This document shows, piece after piece, positions 5,850-6,622 of a stretch of DNA of 6,622 nucleotides; position 1 is the stretch's first letter; every line of letters starts with the position of its first letter. Source of the DNA: Avoscillospira sp945864925 (lineage in GTDB: Bacteria; Bacillota; Clostridia; Oscillospirales; Oscillospiraceae). The DNA is taken from positions 1 to 6,622 of the forward strand of contig CALZZH010000130.1 in assembly GCA_945830595.1 (NCBI GenBank), in the 5' to 3' direction. The notes under the pieces are model-generated. The model worked only from the letters and a program-made list of their open reading frames with translations, was not told the origin of the DNA and did not search any database. The translations under genes were made by a program, and so were the position numbers.

Positions 5850-6449
5850 ATGGAATACACAGCCAATCAGATTCGACTGCGGGGCGCCTTGGCGGAGCTG
5901 CCGCAGTTTTCGCACGAGAACCACGACAAGCGGTTTTACCGCTTTCCGCTGGAGGTGGAGCGGCTCTCCGGGGCAGTGGATGTTCTGCCGGTGCTGGTGC
6001 CGGAGGATGTGCTCTGCGCCATGGATCTCTCCGGGGGAACCATGCTGGAGGTGGCCGGGCAGATCCGTACCTTCAACAGCCGCTCCTCCGCCGGCCGGCG
6101 GCTGGTTATCTCCGTCTACGCCGAGTCTCTGGCGGCCTGCGAGGGGGAACCCTGCAATGAGGTTGCCCTGACCGGCACGGTGTGCAAGGAGCCGGTCTAC
6201 CGGCAGACGCCCCTGGGCCGGGAGATCTGCGACGTTATGCTGGCGGTGAACCGGCCCTATCACCGGGCGGACTACATCCCCTGCATCTTCTGGGGCCGGA
6301 CAGCCCGGCTGGTGAGCGGCTGTGCGGTGGGCGGTGTTCTGCAGCTGACGGGTCGGCTTCAGAGCCGGGAGTACATCAAGGTGCTGGAGGAAACCAGTCA
6401 GCTTCGCACAGCCTATGAGGTTTCCGCCATGACGGCGGAACTTCTTTGA
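5850..6449 (+). CDS. Tandem OB-fold single-stranded DNA-binding-like protein
   Basis: The 199-residue protein appears to contain two OB folds. The C-terminal one (about 103-199) follows the bacterial SSB pattern: NEVALTGTVCKEP resembles the first strand, GREICDVMLAVNRPY (123-137) the 'F-LAVNR' strand, DYIPCIFWGRTARLV (141-155) the 'D-I-C--W---A' strand, and VGGVLQLTGRLQSREYIK (160-177) the 'G--I-V-G-I-TR-Y' strand. The N-terminal half (about 5-93: NQIRLRGALAELP, RFYRFPLEVERLSG, GTMLEVAGQIRTF, LVISVYAESL) repeats the same strand order more loosely. It should bind single-stranded DNA in the cytoplasm. Unlike replicative SSB it has no flexible tail and no acidic DDDIPF-type tip, ending in AMTAELL. 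It is therefore more likely an accessory paralogue than the main SSB. The start is fixed by GAGGTG (5839-5844), five bases before the ATG. A terminator overlaps its last codons. Confidence 0.82.
   Translation: MEYTANQIRLRGALAELPQFSHENHDKRFYRFPLEVERLSGAVDVLPVLVPEDVLCAMDLSGGTMLEVAGQIRTFNSRSSAGRRLVISVYAESLAACEGEPCNEVALTGTVCKEPVYRQTPLGREICDVMLAVNRPYHRADYIPCIFWGRTARLVSGCAVGGVLQLTGRLQSREYIKVLEETSQLRTAYEVSAMTAELL
6422..6447 (+). terminator. Intrinsic terminator overlapping the end of the SSB-like gene
   Basis: A perfect seven-base stem TTCCGCC/GGCGGAA with loop ATGAC (6422-6440) is followed by CTTCTTT (6441-6447) and further T-rich sequence to 6464. The stem lies within the last codons and the T-run reaches the TGA stop (6447-6449). 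The GC-rich stem plus T-tract fits a Rho-independent terminator, though the stem is short. Confidence 0.55.
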
Positions 6450-6534
6450 ATTTTTCATTTTTTTGAAACCAGAACCGGATTTTGTTCGTCATAACAGGTA
6501 GAGACCAATTCATCATCCGGAAAGGGGAATACCA

Positions 6535-6572
6535 ATGAAACTGAAAAAGAGACAATCGTTTTTGGCCCTGAC
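6535..6572 (+). CDS. Start of a probable secreted protein, cut by the end of genomic sequence
   Basis: An ATG at 6535 follows the strong ribosome site GGAAAGGGG (6519-6527) by seven bases. The genomic codons read MKLKKRQSFLAL and are then interrupted by library adapter from 6573. A basic start followed by hydrophobic residues is typical of a signal peptide or lipoprotein leader, but too little remains to say more. The frame stays open through the adapter to the window end (translating as CLLYTSQSPRD and so on); those residues are artificial and must be discarded. The gene would be the first after the SSB terminator. No clear promoter is visible in 6450-6534. Confidence 0.5.
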
Positions 6573-6622
6573 CTGTCTCTTATACACATCTCAGAGCCCA
6601 CGAGACGTAGAGGAATATCGTA
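6573..6622 (+). other. Sequencing-library adapter (Nextera/Tn5), not genomic
   Basis: Bases 6573-6591 are exactly the 19-base Tn5 mosaic end CTGTCTCTTATACACATCT. Bases 6592-6606 match the Nextera read-2 adapter arm except for A instead of C at 6593. Bases 6607-6614 (GTAGAGGA) occupy the i7 index position and agree, from memory, with a standard Nextera index (N712). Bases 6615-6622 match the start of the P7 primer (ATCTCGTA) except for A instead of C at 6617. The order mosaic end, arm, index, P7 is that of read-through into adapter. The contig end was not trimmed. Confidence 0.97.

Noticed and set aside
6475..6520. CCGGAT/ATCCGG inverted repeat upstream of the truncated last gene as a riboswitch or attenuator
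   Set aside because: It is only six base pairs around a 34-base loop with no supporting secondary helices, which is expected by chance.

Overview
The window looks like a piece of a chromosome from a gut-type, moderately high-GC member of the Clostridia, probably Oscillospiraceae-like. The grounds are strong AGGAGG/AGGTGG-type ribosome sites, GC-rich codons beside AT-rich intergenic DNA, a DUF1934-ddl pair, a two-domain SSB-like protein of a kind I associate with Clostridia, and short palindromic repeat elements between genes. The genus is inference. I see no phage, plasmid, CRISPR or defence genes, and I did not find a previously undescribed system.

Layout. Bases 1-104 are an AT-rich leader with a candidate promoter. 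Next comes a plus-strand LarA-family nickel-dependent 2-hydroxyacid racemase (105-1358), a 135-base MITE-like inverted-repeat element (1409-1543), and a plus-strand NAD(P)-type malic enzyme (1628-2800). Bases 2801-3204 hold no gene but are packed with nested inverted repeats, ending in a strong hairpin terminator. The minus strand then carries a tight three-gene operon read right to left: ddl (D-Ala-D-Ala ligase, TTG start), a DUF1934 protein overlapping it by one base, and a pyridoxamine-phosphate-oxidase/NimA-like flavoprotein overlapping that by 14 bases. A divergent promoter region (about 5176-5356) leads rightward to an acidic 137-residue protein of unknown function, a tandem-OB-fold SSB-like protein, a terminator built into its last codons, and the first 12 codons of a probable secreted protein.

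The last 50 bases (6573-6622) are not genomic. They match the Nextera/Tn5 transposase adapter, an 8-base index and the start of the P7 primer, with two substitutions. The window therefore ends in untrimmed library adapter, and any protein read across the junction is artificial.

Functional links. The racemase and malic enzyme are consecutive on one strand and could work on one substrate, with the racemase interconverting D- and L-malate and the enzyme decarboxylating L-malate. That is a hypothesis, because LarA homologues act on several hydroxyacids. The ligase carries the tyrosine typical of D-Ala-D-Ala synthesis, so nothing here suggests that the racemase supplies D-lactate for D-Ala-D-Lac cell wall.
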